Below are positions 7,281 to 16,611 of a DNA stretch of 64,000 nucleotides, piece by piece. The notes below the pieces were generated by a model that did no database searches, was not told the DNA's origin, and saw only the letters and a list, made by a program, of their open reading frames with translations. The stretch is from positions 1-64,000 of the forward strand of contig CANQEU010000003.1 in assembly GCA_947595635.1 (NCBI GenBank), written 5' to 3'. Position 1 is the stretch's first letter. The number at the start of each line of letters is the position of its first letter. The stretch is from an uncultured Clostridia bacterium. GTDB taxonomy: Bacteria; Bacillota; Clostridia; Oscillospirales; Acutalibacteraceae. A program made the position numbers and the translations under genes.

Positions 7281-9113
7281 TCAGCCTTCGTCCGCCGTTA
7301 AGGTCACCTGCGCGACATATTCGTCATAGTCGTCTTTGCTTTCGTCATATCTTAAGCAGGTAAGAGTAACAACATCTCCGGCGCTGTGCTTGTCAAGCTC
7401 TGCATAAAGAACGGAAAACTCTGTTATCTCAACGCCGTCTATCTCGGTTATAATATCTCCCTGAGCTATTCTGCTTTTCGCCGCAGGCCCTTCGCCGTCT
7501 ACCGATTCAACATATATACCGGTCGGCAGTCCGTAATACTCGGCATTATAGCGGCTTATTTCGCTTCCCGTAATCCCAAGCCTTACCCTGCCGGCAACAT
7601 ATCCGTTTTTGATTATGCTGTCTATTACGCTTACGATCTGTCGGGACGGAATTGCAAAGCCCATACCCTCATAGCTTGTATTTACTATTTTTATCGTTGT
7701 TATTCCAACGACCTGACCGCTGAGGTTAAGCAGGGGGCCGCCTGAATTTCCCGGATTTATTGCCGCATCGGTCTGAATATAGCTGACGTTTCCGTGCCTT
7801 ACATCTCTGTCAAGAGCGGATATTATTCCCTCGGTAACAGAATTTGAAAATTCTATTCCGCCGGGATTGCCTATCGCGACGACCCTTTGACCTACGCTCA
7901 GCTCGGCAGAGTCGGCAAAGCTTGCCGGCGACAGACCGTCCTTGTCTATTTTTAAGACGGCAATATCCGTTCTGCTGTCAAATCCGGTCACCTGCGCGTC
8001 GTAGCTTTCCCCGTCAAGAATAACTCTCACCCTGTATTTCTGCTTTGAGTCGCCTATAACGTGGCTGTTTGTTATAATATATCCGTTCTCGCTTATGACT
8101 ATACCCGTGCCCTGAGAGGCTATTTGTTTATATTCGCTGTCCTTATAGCCGACAACTCCCGCCACAACATTTTTTGCCTTGTCATAGGCATATTTTGCTG
8201 TATAGGCGTTATTTGAATTTATATCCTGCGGCTGTTTTTCCAAATCTATCGGCGAGCCGTCCTTGCTTGTAGTGTCCTTCAGCTCGTTTTCCGCAAGCGC
8301 CGTTTCAGCCTCCGTTTCCGGCTCGGTAACGCTTGGGACAAGGCTGCTGCCGCCGTTGACATCGGGCTGAGATATTATATTTTTATTACCGGAGCCTGCC
8401 ACGACCGCAACCGTAAGGCAGACGCACAGCGAGAAAACGACAAACGCTGTAACAAGAAATACTATCAAGCCGGTTGGCAGCTTCTTTGCACCTGCGCCTG
8501 TATGTGCGGCATTTTCGCCGTTATTCGCTGCGGCGCCATTATTCTGCCCGACAGAATAGGGATTTTGATTCATATAGCTTGCGCCGGCTTCCCTTTGCAT
8601 ATACGCGCCGCGATAATCGGTATTCTGAGGCATATACGGCTGAGCCTGCCGATTATACTGACTAAACGTGTTATTGCCGTTTCCGTCAAAGCGGTAAGAG
8701 ATGCCTTGCGCTTGACTGCCGTAATATGCGCTTCTGTTGTAATAAGCGCCGCCGTTTTGCACCGGCTGTGATGAATATATATTCCGATTTTGCGCAGGCG
8801 CGCTTGAATAGATATTTCTATTTTCTGACGGCTGTGCCGATTGGCTGTTACCTAAGGCGCTTTCCGCCGGATACGGCGCATTTGCCTGATTTGTGTTCGG
8901 CTCTTTATTTTGCTCGGTATCCGCCTCGGTATTAACCTCAGTATTCGCCTCGGCATTCGGCTCTCCGCCGATTCCCTCACTATCTGTATCCGCCGCATTT
9001 TCGTCCGCTGTCATTTGTACGGACGGATTATTTATTTTTTCATTCTCTGTAAAAGCGCCGCTTTCACCGACTCCCTCTGAATTAACGCTCTGTCTTTCGG
9101 GCTCCTCACTCAT
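7281..9113 (-). CDS. htrA: HtrA/DegP-type membrane-anchored serine protease
   Basis: This is a cell-surface quality-control protease. The protein is 610 aa. The first ~205 residues are low complexity, rich in Asn, Gln, Glu and Tyr, and cytoplasmic if type II. A membrane anchor follows (LPTGLIVFLVTAFVVFSL, about 211-240), then a trypsin-like domain. Triad: His in TNSHVIGD (~353), Asp in SRTDIAVLKID (~382) and Ser in NPGNSGGPLL (~455). One PDZ domain closes the protein. The start overlaps the kinase stop by 8 bp with GGGGG before it, so it is translationally coupled to the two-component system, which probably senses envelope stress. The N-terminal tail is much longer than in typical HtrA. Confidence 0.93.
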   Translation of the reverse strand: MSEEPERQSVNSEGVGESGAFTENEKINNPSVQMTADENAADTDSEGIGGEPNAEANTEVNTEADTEQNKEPNTNQANAPYPAESALGNSQSAQPSENRNIYSSAPAQNRNIYSSQPVQNGGAYYNRSAYYGSQAQGISYRFDGNGNNTFSQYNRQAQPYMPQNTDYRGAYMQREAGASYMNQNPYSVGQNNGAAANNGENAAHTGAGAKKLPTGLIVFLVTAFVVFSLCVCLTVAVVAGSGNKNIISQPDVNGGSSLVPSVTEPETEAETALAENELKDTTSKDGSPIDLEKQPQDINSNNAYTAKYAYDKAKNVVAGVVGYKDSEYKQIASQGTGIVISENGYIITNSHVIGDSKQKYRVRVILDGESYDAQVTGFDSRTDIAVLKIDKDGLSPASFADSAELSVGQRVVAIGNPGGIEFSNSVTEGIISALDRDVRHGNVSYIQTDAAINPGNSGGPLLNLSGQVVGITTIKIVNTSYEGMGFAIPSRQIVSVIDSIIKNGYVAGRVRLGITGSEISRYNAEYYGLPTGIYVESVDGEGPAAKSRIAQGDIITEIDGVEITEFSVLYAELDKHSAGDVVTLTCLRYDESKDDYDEYVAQVTLTADEG

Positions 9114-10647
9114 TTTTATTCCCCCTAATCTCTTTCTTTTCGCCTTTAAGCTGCTTTACGGCGGATTTATCCCTTTCAAGCCTCTTGTTGTTGTCAACCG
9201 GAAGCCAGAACGTAAAGCGGCAGCTCCTGCCAAGCTCGCTGTATGCGGTTATATCTCCGCCGTGCAGCCGCAGTATGGTCTTTACTATATAAAGTCCGAG
9301 GCCCATACCGTTTTTATCAACGCTTCTTGACTTATCGGTTTTATAAAATCTTTCAAAAATATGCTTTATTTCCTCGCTGTTTATTCCTTCGCCGCTGTTT
9401 TCAATGCTTATCACCGTGCGCTGAGGCTCTTTTTGGGCGGTTATCCTTATATATCCGTTTTCGTTTGTAAACTTAACGGCGTTTTCCATAATATTGTAGA
9501 CCACCTGATGCAGCATATCCTTATCGCCGTCAATATAAAGCTCGCTTATGTCCTCAAGCCCCATTATATTTATGTGCTTGAGCTCTATCCTCTGCTCAAA
9601 GGTGAGCAGAGTTTCTATTATAATTTCGGTGAGATTGAATTTTTGCTTATTAAGCTTCATCGTGCCGCTGTCGATCCTTGAAAGAGCAAGCATTGACTGC
9701 ACAAGACGGGAAAGCCGCTTGACCTCGGTCGAAACTATGTTCAGATAGTAGCTTTGTCTGTCCGGCGGTATCGTTCCGTCAAGTATTCCGTCAACAAAGC
9801 CGCCTATGGTTGTCATCGGCGTTTTCAGCTCATGGGAAACATTGGCGATAAAGCTTCGTCTTGTTCCCTCCGACAAGGCGAGAGAGTCCGCCATATTGTT
9901 AAACTCGCCTGCAAGCTGACCTATCTCGTCGTTTGTCGTTATTTTAACACGGCTTGAGAAATCGCCTGCTCCGAATTTCTTTGCGGCTATTGCCATTTGT
10001 CTTAAGGGCTTTACCATATTATATGTAAATATGCCGGACATACAGAACATAATCGCAAGGGTAGCAACGGCGGCCATAAGAAATATTTTTACTATTTCTC
10101 CGGCTATATAAAACATCGACGATGCCTGAGTTGAAACAAAAACAGCGCCGACTACCGCCTTGCCTGAATTGCCCGATATTATAACCGGCATTCCCGACGT
10201 AAAATGAGCGTCGGGATAAATTCCGCCGAGCGTGCCGTTTTCAAAATATTCACGGTTAAGCACAACGGACATTATCTCATTGTCAACGCTTTTGTACCTG
10301 TGCCGGCAATCCTTTATCTCGGAGCAAAGAATTAAATCGCCGTTCACATCGGTAAGGAAGATCTCGGCGTCAAGGCTCTGCGCAATCGTCATCATAACCG
10401 ACTTCCACCTCTCTGCCTCGTCGGTTGTAAGAAACAGCCTGTTGCCCTCAACCATAATATTTTCCGACATCATTTCCGCAACCGAGCTTGCATTTTCCTG
10501 AAGCAGCGCCTGTTTTTCATTTTGCGAAAACTGCATAACAAAAAACGTAAGCATTACGCCCAAAAGCGTAAAGCCCACCAGCACGGTCGCTATACTCACG
10601 GCAAGGTACCTGCCGAAAAGAGTCTTTTTTCTTGGTTTCTCACTCAT
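9106..10647 (-). CDS. Sensor histidine kinase (HAMP-HisKA-HATPase)
   Basis: The protein is 513 aa. It has a transmembrane helix at ~13-38, an extracytoplasmic sensor of about 140 residues, a second helix at ~182-210, and a HAMP domain with MVKPLRQMA. The phosphoacceptor His is in NVSHELKTPMTTIGG (~270), the N box is ENAVKFTNENG, and the G boxes end GMGLGLYIVK. It lies 90 bp after its response regulator and is coupled to htrA, so it probably reports envelope or secretion stress as CssS-like kinases do. The stimulus is inferred from neighbours only. Confidence 0.93.
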   Translation of the reverse strand: MSEKPRKKTLFGRYLAVSIATVLVGFTLLGVMLTFFVMQFSQNEKQALLQENASSVAEMMSENIMVEGNRLFLTTDEAERWKSVMMTIAQSLDAEIFLTDVNGDLILCSEIKDCRHRYKSVDNEIMSVVLNREYFENGTLGGIYPDAHFTSGMPVIISGNSGKAVVGAVFVSTQASSMFYIAGEIVKIFLMAAVATLAIMFCMSGIFTYNMVKPLRQMAIAAKKFGAGDFSSRVKITTNDEIGQLAGEFNNMADSLALSEGTRRSFIANVSHELKTPMTTIGGFVDGILDGTIPPDRQSYYLNIVSTEVKRLSRLVQSMLALSRIDSGTMKLNKQKFNLTEIIIETLLTFEQRIELKHINIMGLEDISELYIDGDKDMLHQVVYNIMENAVKFTNENGYIRITAQKEPQRTVISIENSGEGINSEEIKHIFERFYKTDKSRSVDKNGMGLGLYIVKTILRLHGGDITAYSELGRSCRFTFWLPVDNNKRLERDKSAVKQLKGEKKEIRGNKNE

Positions 10648-10737
10648 AAAGGGATTCTTCCTTTAATTCATCTGATAAAACTTTCACCGAAAAGCCACTG
10701 GCTCTTCGGCGAAATAGCGCTATAATACGTTAAACGG

Positions 10738-11427
10738 TCATTCCTTGACCTCAAATTTATATCCGACTCCCCAAACGGTTTTCAGCTCCCATTTATCGGA
10801 AACTCCGTCTATCTTCTCGCGCAGTCTTTTTACATGAACATCGACCGTTCTTGAGTCGCCGTAATAGTCAAAGCCCCACACCTCGTCAAGAAGCTGATCT
10901 CTTGTAAAAACTCTGTTCGGATTGCTTGCCAGATGATATAAAAGCTCCATCTCCTTTGGCGGAGTATCTATCTGAACGCCGTCGACCTTAAGCTCGTAAT
11001 TTGTAAGATTGATTGAAAGCTTGTCCCAGCGAACCTCTTTAACTGGCGGCTCGTCCGATTTTCCGCTGCGGCGCAGTACTGCGCGGATCCTTGCTATTAC
11101 CTCTTTTGCCTCAAACGGCTTTACCATATAATCGTCCGCGCCAAGCTCAAGTCCGAGCACCTTATCAAAGACCTCGCCCTTTGCTGTTAGCATAATTATG
11201 GGGCATTGAGAGCTTTTTCTTATCTCCCTGCAAACCTGCCAGCCGTCAAGCCTCGGCAGCATTATATCAAGCAGTATCAAATCAGGGTTTTCCTTGTCAA
11301 AATTTCTTATTGCGGTTTCACCGTCGTTCGCGGTTACTACGCTGAAGCCCTCTTTTTCGATATAGAGCCTTAACAGCTCGCAAATGTTAAGGTCGTCGTC
11401 AACTATCATAATTTTACCGGTACTCAT
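10738..11427 (-). CDS. OmpR-family response regulator
   Basis: The protein is 229 aa. The receiver domain has acidic residues at MIVDDDLN, the phosphorylated Asp in DLILLDIMLPRLDG and the Lys in MVKPFEAKE. A winged-helix effector follows (SNPNRVFTRDQLLDEVWG, then RTVDVHVKRLREKI). The track uses TTG at 11445, but GAGGGAGG lies just upstream of ATG 11427, so I start there. It is first in the regulator-kinase-htrA operon and likely controls that operon. Confidence 0.94.
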   Translation of the reverse strand: MSTGKIMIVDDDLNICELLRLYIEKEGFSVVTANDGETAIRNFDKENPDLILLDIMLPRLDGWQVCREIRKSSQCPIIMLTAKGEVFDKVLGLELGADDYMVKPFEAKEVIARIRAVLRRSGKSDEPPVKEVRWDKLSINLTNYELKVDGVQIDTPPKEMELLYHLASNPNRVFTRDQLLDEVWGFDYYGDSRTVDVHVKRLREKIDGVSDKWELKTVWGVGYKFEVKE

Positions 11428-11604
11428 TTTATTAACCTCCCTCAATAGCTTTTATACGTCCTATGAATAAAGTATATATTGTATAGGATAAAAATAGATG
11501 AACAAATTAAAAATAATAAAACAAATTTTTATTAATCCTCCGCAGCGCCTCGATTCTGTATATTAAGCCGTTCGGCACGGCGGTTGACAATGAATAAACG
11601 GGCG

Positions 11605-12519
11605 TTATTCGGAAAACAGCTTTAAAAATCCGAGCGTTGCCTTTTCCCTTTCTATTTTTCCAAGCCCTATAAATTCTCCTTCCGCTCCGCACACACGCAG
11701 AAGCTCCCCGTCTAAAGCGTTTGTTCCGGCAAGGGCGGTTCTGTTTATGTCAAGTCCGCCTCCGTTTTTAAACCGCTTTGACTGCGCCCTCGTCACGCAT
11801 ATTTTTCTGTAAGGCAGAAATATAGTTTCCGTAGGACGCACAAGAGCGTATAACGCTTCGGCTTCTCCGCTCTGTTTCAGGCTTTTTAGACGCTCAAGCG
11901 ATGAGGAGTCCTCAATAGAATATCCGCAGGCGCGTGTGCGCCTTAACTCTGTCATTACCGCAAACGTGCCGAGAGCCTCGCCAATATCGTCAATAAGCGT
12001 TCTTATGTATGTTCCCTTTGAGCAGGCTACGCCGAGCCTGCCGGTCTGCGTTTTTTCGTCAAAGCCTATAAGCTCAAGCCTGCTTATAACAGCCAATCGC
12101 TTTTCACGCTCAACCTCTATTCCTTGTCTTGCAAGCTCGTAAAGCCTGCGCCCTCCCTGACTTACGGCTGAATACATAGGCGGTATCTGGAATATTTCGC
12201 CCTTGAAGCCGTCAAGCACGGAAAGCATATCTTCAGCGCTTACGCCTGATTTTCTTCTCTCGGTTACAGTGCCGGTTATGTCAAGGGTGTCGGTTCGTAT
12301 GCCGAGCATAAAGTCCGCCTCATATTCCTTTCCGCTTTCCGGCATAAGGCTCTGCGCTTTTGTTGCGTTTCCGAGCAAAACAGGCAGCACGCCTGTCGCC
12401 ATAGGGTCAAGTGTGCCGGTATGTCCGACCTTTTTTGTCTGAAATATACCCCTTACGATTGCAACAACGTCAAACGAGGTCAGCCCCTTGGGCTTATCTA
12501 TCACCAAAACTCCGTTCAC
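11605..12519 (-). CDS. truB: tRNA pseudouridine-55 synthase
   Basis: It converts U55 of the tRNA T-loop to pseudouridine. The protein is 304 aa. The N-terminus MNGVLVIDKPKGLTSFDV and the catalytic motif GHTGTLDPMATGVL (Asp about residue 40) are diagnostic. KGTYIRTLIDDIGEALG is the second conserved block. It follows nrnA by 3 bp in the rbfA-nrnA-truB operon. The usual companion ribF does not follow; 11428-11604 holds no gene. Confidence 0.95.
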   Translation of the reverse strand: MNGVLVIDKPKGLTSFDVVAIVRGIFQTKKVGHTGTLDPMATGVLPVLLGNATKAQSLMPESGKEYEADFMLGIRTDTLDITGTVTERRKSGVSAEDMLSVLDGFKGEIFQIPPMYSAVSQGGRRLYELARQGIEVEREKRLAVISRLELIGFDEKTQTGRLGVACSKGTYIRTLIDDIGEALGTFAVMTELRRTRACGYSIEDSSSLERLKSLKQSGEAEALYALVRPTETIFLPYRKICVTRAQSKRFKNGGGLDINRTALAGTNALDGELLRVCGAEGEFIGLGKIEREKATLGFLKLFSE

Positions 12520-12522
12520 GCT

Positions 12523-13488
12523 TCATCTCTCCTGTGGCTCTAAGACGTCCTGCGCCGCCTTTACAAGACGCTCTATCACAAGCTCAAGCGGCTCGTCCTT
12601 AAAAATGCAGCCGCCTGCCGCCGCATGACCTCCGCCGCCGAATATTGCGCAAAGCTTGTTTGCGCAGCAAACGCTTTCGTCGCTTCTGACCGACACCTTA
12701 TAAACATTTTCCTTTTTCTGTCTAACGGTTATTCCGACTGCCACTCCCTCAATTGTGCGCGGAATTGCGGCTAAGCCCTCAAGCTCGCCCTCGTCCACTC
12801 CGCTTTTTTTAATCATATCAAGCGTTACGCACATTACCGCTATCTTATCGCCGTCGTAATACCTGAGCGATTCAAGAGCCATTTGCTCAACAGCTACCCT
12901 CTGCTTTGAGTTCATTTCAAACATACGCTTATTTATCATATAGCTGTCGCAGCCTATTTCAATAAGCTGAGCCGCAGTGTTCATGGTCTGCTTTGTTACA
13001 TTGCTGTATCTAAAGCAGCCTGTGTCTGTTGTCAAGCCTGTGAAAAGGCAGTTTGCGACTGTGCGGTCTATATCGGCTTTAAGCGCCTTTATTACCTTGA
13101 ACACTATTTCCGCGCAGGCTGCCGCATCGTTTTCAACGCAGTATTCCGATGAATAGTGCGTATTTGAAATGTGATGGTCAATGCACAAATCCACCCTGCC
13201 CTTGTACTGCGCGGCGCTTGCGGGAAAAAGCCCCTCGTCCGCGATGTCTATCGCGACTATATATTTTTCATCAAAGCTCTGCTCCGTTACGGCGCAGGAA
13301 AGATATTCAAATTTTTTAGGTATCTTCCCCTCGGTGAGTACTCTTGCGTTTTTGCCGAGCGCTTGCAGAATACGGCACAGGGCGTGTGCGCTGCCGAGCG
13401 TATCGCCGTCCGGCGACATATGCGTAAGCAGCAGAAAATCGTTGTTTTCCTTTAATCTCTCAGCCGTCTGCTCAATCGTTATCTGCAT
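12523..13488 (-). CDS. nrnA: DHH-family oligoribonuclease / pAp phosphatase (NrnA-like)
   Basis: It probably degrades nanoRNA and dephosphorylates 3'-phosphoadenosine 5'-phosphate. The protein is 321 aa from ATG 13488, where GGAGGAAG precedes MQITIEQTAE; the track start at 13512 lies inside the ribosome site. Motifs: SPDGDTLGSAHAL (metal binding), VAIDIAD, CIDHHISN (the DHH motif) and the DHHA1 signature GGGGHAAAGG near the C-terminus. It overlaps the rbfA stop by 17 bp and lies 3 bp before truB, the conserved rbfA-nrnA-truB order of Firmicutes. Confidence 0.92.
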   Translation of the reverse strand: MQITIEQTAERLKENNDFLLLTHMSPDGDTLGSAHALCRILQALGKNARVLTEGKIPKKFEYLSCAVTEQSFDEKYIVAIDIADEGLFPASAAQYKGRVDLCIDHHISNTHYSSEYCVENDAAACAEIVFKVIKALKADIDRTVANCLFTGLTTDTGCFRYSNVTKQTMNTAAQLIEIGCDSYMINKRMFEMNSKQRVAVEQMALESLRYYDGDKIAVMCVTLDMIKKSGVDEGELEGLAAIPRTIEGVAVGITVRQKKENVYKVSVRSDESVCCANKLCAIFGGGGHAAAGGCIFKDEPLELVIERLVKAAQDVLEPQER

Positions 13489-13861
13489 TTTCTTCCTCCG
13501 CTTCAGGCTCATCGTGCTTTATATTCAGGCTGTTAAGCGTGCGTGAAATCGCCGCTCCGTATTCTATTGAATCAGTCGCCTTGAATATACATTCCGGCAC
13601 ATGGCGCAGCTTAAGACGTCTGCCAAGCTCACGGCGTATGAAGCCGCTTGCGGATTTAAGGCCCTTGAGCGCTTCCTTAGCCTTTTCCATTCCGCTCATA
13701 GAGCTTATATAAACCGTGCAGTATGACAAATCGTTTGTGACCTCAACACGGACGATGCTCAGCATAGATTCGTTGACTCTCGGGTCCTTAAGCTCTCTGA
13801 AAATTGCCGTCAGCTCACGGCGTATATCCTCTGTAGTTCTGTCAATTCTGTGTCCTGACAT
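13472..13861 (-). CDS. rbfA: Ribosome-binding factor A
   Basis: This small KH-like protein matures the 30S subunit and its 16S rRNA 5' end. The protein is 129 aa. Typical features are an N-terminal RIDRTTEDIRRELTAI, the strand VTNDLSYCTVYIS, and RRELGRRLKLRHVPE. An acidic tail EAEEENADND follows the core. In many Firmicutes rbfA directly follows infB; here infB lies about 38 kb away and rbfA starts its own operon. Confidence 0.95.
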   Translation of the reverse strand: MSGHRIDRTTEDIRRELTAIFRELKDPRVNESMLSIVRVEVTNDLSYCTVYISSMSGMEKAKEALKGLKSASGFIRRELGRRLKLRHVPECIFKATDSIEYGAAISRTLNSLNIKHDEPEAEEENADND

Positions 13862-14201
13862 AACACTTCTCCTTTAACGTAAAGTAAAGCAGCTTTTTAA
13901 GTCTATTTACGGCGTACGCCGTATAAATAACATCGGACGGATAATAAATATTTTTTAAGCTGCGATTAATTCCGTTTTTATTATTATAACATAATTTTAA
14001 ATTTTTTTACCGAAAAACATCTCTTTGCCTAAAACTGTAATTAACAAAAATATTTTACACTAATTCCCATATATTTTCAATATGAACAGAAAAAAAGCAG
14101 AGCGCAGTGCGCTCTGCCCGATCCTCATAAAAGCCTTTTAAAAAAATAATTGCAAGCCGTATTAAATCGCCGAGAATGCCTATCGCCGTATGTAAATAAG
14201 G
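13862..14201. other. Gene-free gap with a terminator for the CBS gene
   Basis: No coding ORF is supported here. A perfect 9-bp hairpin, GCAGAGCGC/GCGCTCTGC (14097-14117), is followed on the minus strand by TTTTTTT and should terminate the CBS gene at 14202. The rest is AT-rich; ATTATA at 13983-13988 could be the minus-strand -10 of the rbfA operon, without a convincing -35. Confidence 0.7.
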
Positions 14202-15044
14202 TCACCTTTTCTCCACAAGCACTCTCGCGATTCTTCTGTCCTCAATTTTTAAGGCGGTAAGCCTTATATTGTCTATTTCAACAAACGGCCGCTCGCCGTC
14301 GGACGGAATGCTGCCAAGGTGGTCGAGCATAAGCCCTGCTACCGTCTCGCTTTCATCACACGGCAAATCCGCGTCGGCAAGGTCGTTCAATTCATCTATG
14401 GAAATTCCGCCGTCGACCGTAAACACATTTTCCGACAGCTTTAATACCTCTTTCTCCTCGTTATCGTACTCGTCCTGAATGTCCCCGACTATAGATTCAA
14501 CCAAATCCTCTATTGTAATTATGCCCTCTGTTCCGCCGTATTCGTCCACAACTATTGCAAGCTGCGTTCTGTTTGCGGTCATATCCGTAAAGAGCTTGCT
14601 GCAATTTATAGTTTTAGGCACAAACATCGGCTTGCGCACTATATCGCCGAGCGTCAGATCGTTCGGAACATTACGGCACACATAGCATAAAAGATCCTTA
14701 CCGTAGAGTATGCCTATAATATTGTCTATATCCTCGTGGTAGACGGGTATTCTTGAATAACCCGTTTCAGTAAGAAGCTCCACTGCGGCTTCAAGAGTAT
14801 CGGTATCCTCAAGCGCCGTTATGTCCGTTCTGTGGGTCATAAGCTCTCCGACCGTGGTATCGTCAAAGCTGAAAATATTAAAAATCATATTTCTTGAGCT
14901 TAAGTCGATTATGCCGTTTTTAAACCCAGCCTCGACCGTCATTAAAATATCCTCCTCGGTCACATTTTCATCCGAGTCGTTTTTAAACAGTCTTGAGAAA
15001 AATCCGCTTTGCTTTTTACCGCTGCCGCCTGCGTCGTCAGCCAT
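14202..15044 (-). CDS. CorC/HlyC-like CBS-domain protein without the DUF21 membrane domain
   Basis: The protein is 280 aa. The N-terminal ~45 residues are polar, followed by a tandem CBS pair (ELMTHRTDITALEDTDTLEA, then the second CBS with QLAIVVDEYGGTEGIITIED) and a C-terminal CorC_HlyC transporter-associated domain (VFTVDGGISIDELND). Most Gram-positive relatives carry a DUF21 four-helix membrane domain ahead of the CBS pair. None is present here, so it resembles soluble E. coli CorC, linked to Mg/Co efflux. The ligand, probably adenine nucleotide, is inferred from the family. It has a terminator 85 bp downstream and no obvious operon partner. Confidence 0.85.
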   Translation of the reverse strand: MADDAGGSGKKQSGFFSRLFKNDSDENVTEEDILMTVEAGFKNGIIDLSSRNMIFNIFSFDDTTVGELMTHRTDITALEDTDTLEAAVELLTETGYSRIPVYHEDIDNIIGILYGKDLLCYVCRNVPNDLTLGDIVRKPMFVPKTINCSKLFTDMTANRTQLAIVVDEYGGTEGIITIEDLVESIVGDIQDEYDNEEKEVLKLSENVFTVDGGISIDELNDLADADLPCDESETVAGLMLDHLGSIPSDGERPFVEIDNIRLTALKIEDRRIARVLVEKR

Positions 15045-15175
15045 AAATCCGCTTCCCCTCTCGATTTAGAAATAAATTTACAATCATATTTTACGATTGC
15101 ACGTCCGTTTTGTCAATCAACTTGAAGATAAATTGATACAAGGATTAAAATAATTTTTCAAATAGCCTGCTAAAA

Positions 15176-15210
15176 ATCCGCAGGAAAGACATATTTGTTT
15201 CCCTGCGGAT
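15176..15210 (-). terminator. Terminator of the DUF4282 gene
   Basis: ATCCGCAGG-AAA pairs with TTTCCCTGCGGAT with one bulged base. The minus strand continues ATTTTTAG, 60 bp after the DUF4282 stop codon. Confidence 0.75.
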
Positions 15211-15268
15211 AAGTATTGGAGTTATTAATTTTATTTTCCGTATAATTTGCCGCTTTTATCGCCGCGCC

Positions 15269-15883
15269 TTAGTTATTGACGCCGTTATTCATGCTGTTCG
15301 GCATTCCGCAGTTGGGGCAGTTAGAATCGCTTGATTTCATCATATTGCCGCAGTTTGTGCAGAATATGGTTTCATCGGCAGATTGATTGTAATTGCCGCA
15401 GCCACCTGCAGCCTCTGTTTTATTTGTGTAATCCTCAAAATTTTCAAATACCGGCTGATTGTTGTCACCGACGTTCTTGTCCGAGCCAAGCTTGTAGTTT
15501 ATCTCGGACGTATTCTTACAAATAATGAGCTTAACGAGCATAAACTCATATACAACTCTCAAGATGATGTTGCCAAATATAAGCATCAGCAAGAAATATA
15601 TGAAATTCATAGCGCCGAAAGGCCATGCAAACAGCATATAGAATGAGAACAGCGTTATGAAAATGGTCATAGCGTAATACATAATCCTCAAAAGCATTTC
15701 AGAGAAAAGCTTTTTAAAACGAAGAAATTGATAAAGCTTCAGCACAAACCCCTTGTACTTATACTCGTTTTTCGGAGCAAGAAAAAGAAAGTTTATAAGC
15801 AGTGCTCCAACGATTGCGACAATTATAGCGACGACAAAGAAAATTATCGTTCCCACCACACTCATATAATAGCTACTATACAT
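15269..15883 (-). CDS. DUF4282-like membrane protein with C-terminal zinc ribbon
   Basis: The protein is 204 aa and its function is unknown. One helix lies at about residues 8-33. A DUF4282-like core follows (FLRFKKLF, two helices around 65-115, then ILRVVYEFMLVKLIICKNTSEI). A disordered linker leads to a short zinc ribbon, CTNCGNMMKSSDSNCPNCG. The ribbon and PN-x-N ending closely match the tail of the next protein upstream (16068-16559), suggesting a common partner. It has its own promoter at 15944-15972, separate from the operon promoter at 18.6 kb. Confidence 0.75.
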   Translation of the reverse strand: MYSSYYMSVVGTIIFFVVAIIVAIVGALLINFLFLAPKNEYKYKGFVLKLYQFLRFKKLFSEMLLRIMYYAMTIFITLFSFYMLFAWPFGAMNFIYFLLMLIFGNIILRVVYEFMLVKLIICKNTSEINYKLGSDKNVGDNNQPVFENFEDYTNKTEAAGGCGNYNQSADETIFCTNCGNMMKSSDSNCPNCGMPNSMNNGVNN

Positions 15884-15943
15884 TATGTAACCCCCACAAA
15901 ATTATTTTGTACCACCACAATATATTGCGGTTGGCTCATAAAA

Positions 15944-15972
15944 ATTATACTATATTTAAAAAAATCAGTCAA
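15944..15972 (-). promoter_or_regulatory. Promoter of the DUF4282 gene
   Basis: On the minus strand, TTGACT (15967-15972) and TATAAT (15944-15949) have exactly 17 bp between them, 61 bp upstream of the ATG. Confidence 0.75.
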
Positions 15973-16067
15973 GACACTTTTGTATAATTTTGCCGCAGGA
16001 ATGGAACGCATGACGCCGCGCCGTTATCTTCTTTTCCACACAAGGAAGCTTCCGCTGCTGCCGTCTT

Positions 16068-16559
16068 TTAATTAATGTTGTTCGGCGTTCCACAGTTGGG
16101 GCAGTACATATCGTCAGAAGTCAATCTGCTGCCGCAGTTGGTGCAAAAGCTGTTGGCAACACCGTTTTGTGTATTAACATTTGAACCTTCGTGCTGATTG
16201 CCATAGCTATTATAAATTCGCGTTTCTTCTCCTGTAGAAACACTTTGAGTATTATTATAGTTCTGCTGAGGCTGCTGATTTTGCTGCAACTGCCGGTTTT
16301 GTTGGAACTGCTGATTTTGCTGTGACTGTTGATTCTGCTGAAATTTATCTGTCGCATCCTTATAACCACAATTTTGGCAAACAGCGTATGTCACCGTTTT
16401 TGTTTTCCTCCCTCTAAGCAAAAACGCAAGCGCTATCCAACCTACGATTGGAATACAAATTAAAATTATGTACAGAAGCACTTTAAAACAGCCTCTTTTA
16501 TTCATCTCGGCAACAGCCTGAACATTTACATTATTACTTCCGCATCTTGGACAAACCAT
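16068..16559 (-). CDS. Zinc-ribbon membrane protein with Gln/Asn-rich linker
   Basis: The protein is 163 aa with no named family known to me. N-terminal CPRCGSNNV pairs with a later CQNCGYKD to form one split zinc ribbon around a single membrane helix (VLLYIILICIPIVGWIALAF, about 27-46). A ~40-residue linker made almost only of Q and N (QQNQQ units, 16258-16340) follows. The C-terminus is a second ribbon, CTNCGSRLTSDDMYCPNCG. It probably shares the operon with the lipoprotein and TPR protein. The linker is encoded by a CTG/TTG-rich near-tandem repeat that could vary in length. Confidence 0.7.
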   Translation of the reverse strand: MVCPRCGSNNVNVQAVAEMNKRGCFKVLLYIILICIPIVGWIALAFLLRGRKTKTVTYAVCQNCGYKDATDKFQQNQQSQQNQQFQQNRQLQQNQQPQQNYNNTQSVSTGEETRIYNSYGNQHEGSNVNTQNGVANSFCTNCGSRLTSDDMYCPNCGTPNNIN

Positions 16560-16611
16560 TATAAACGCCTCCCAAATTTTACTGACTATACTTAAATTCT
16601 ACCTAATTAAT

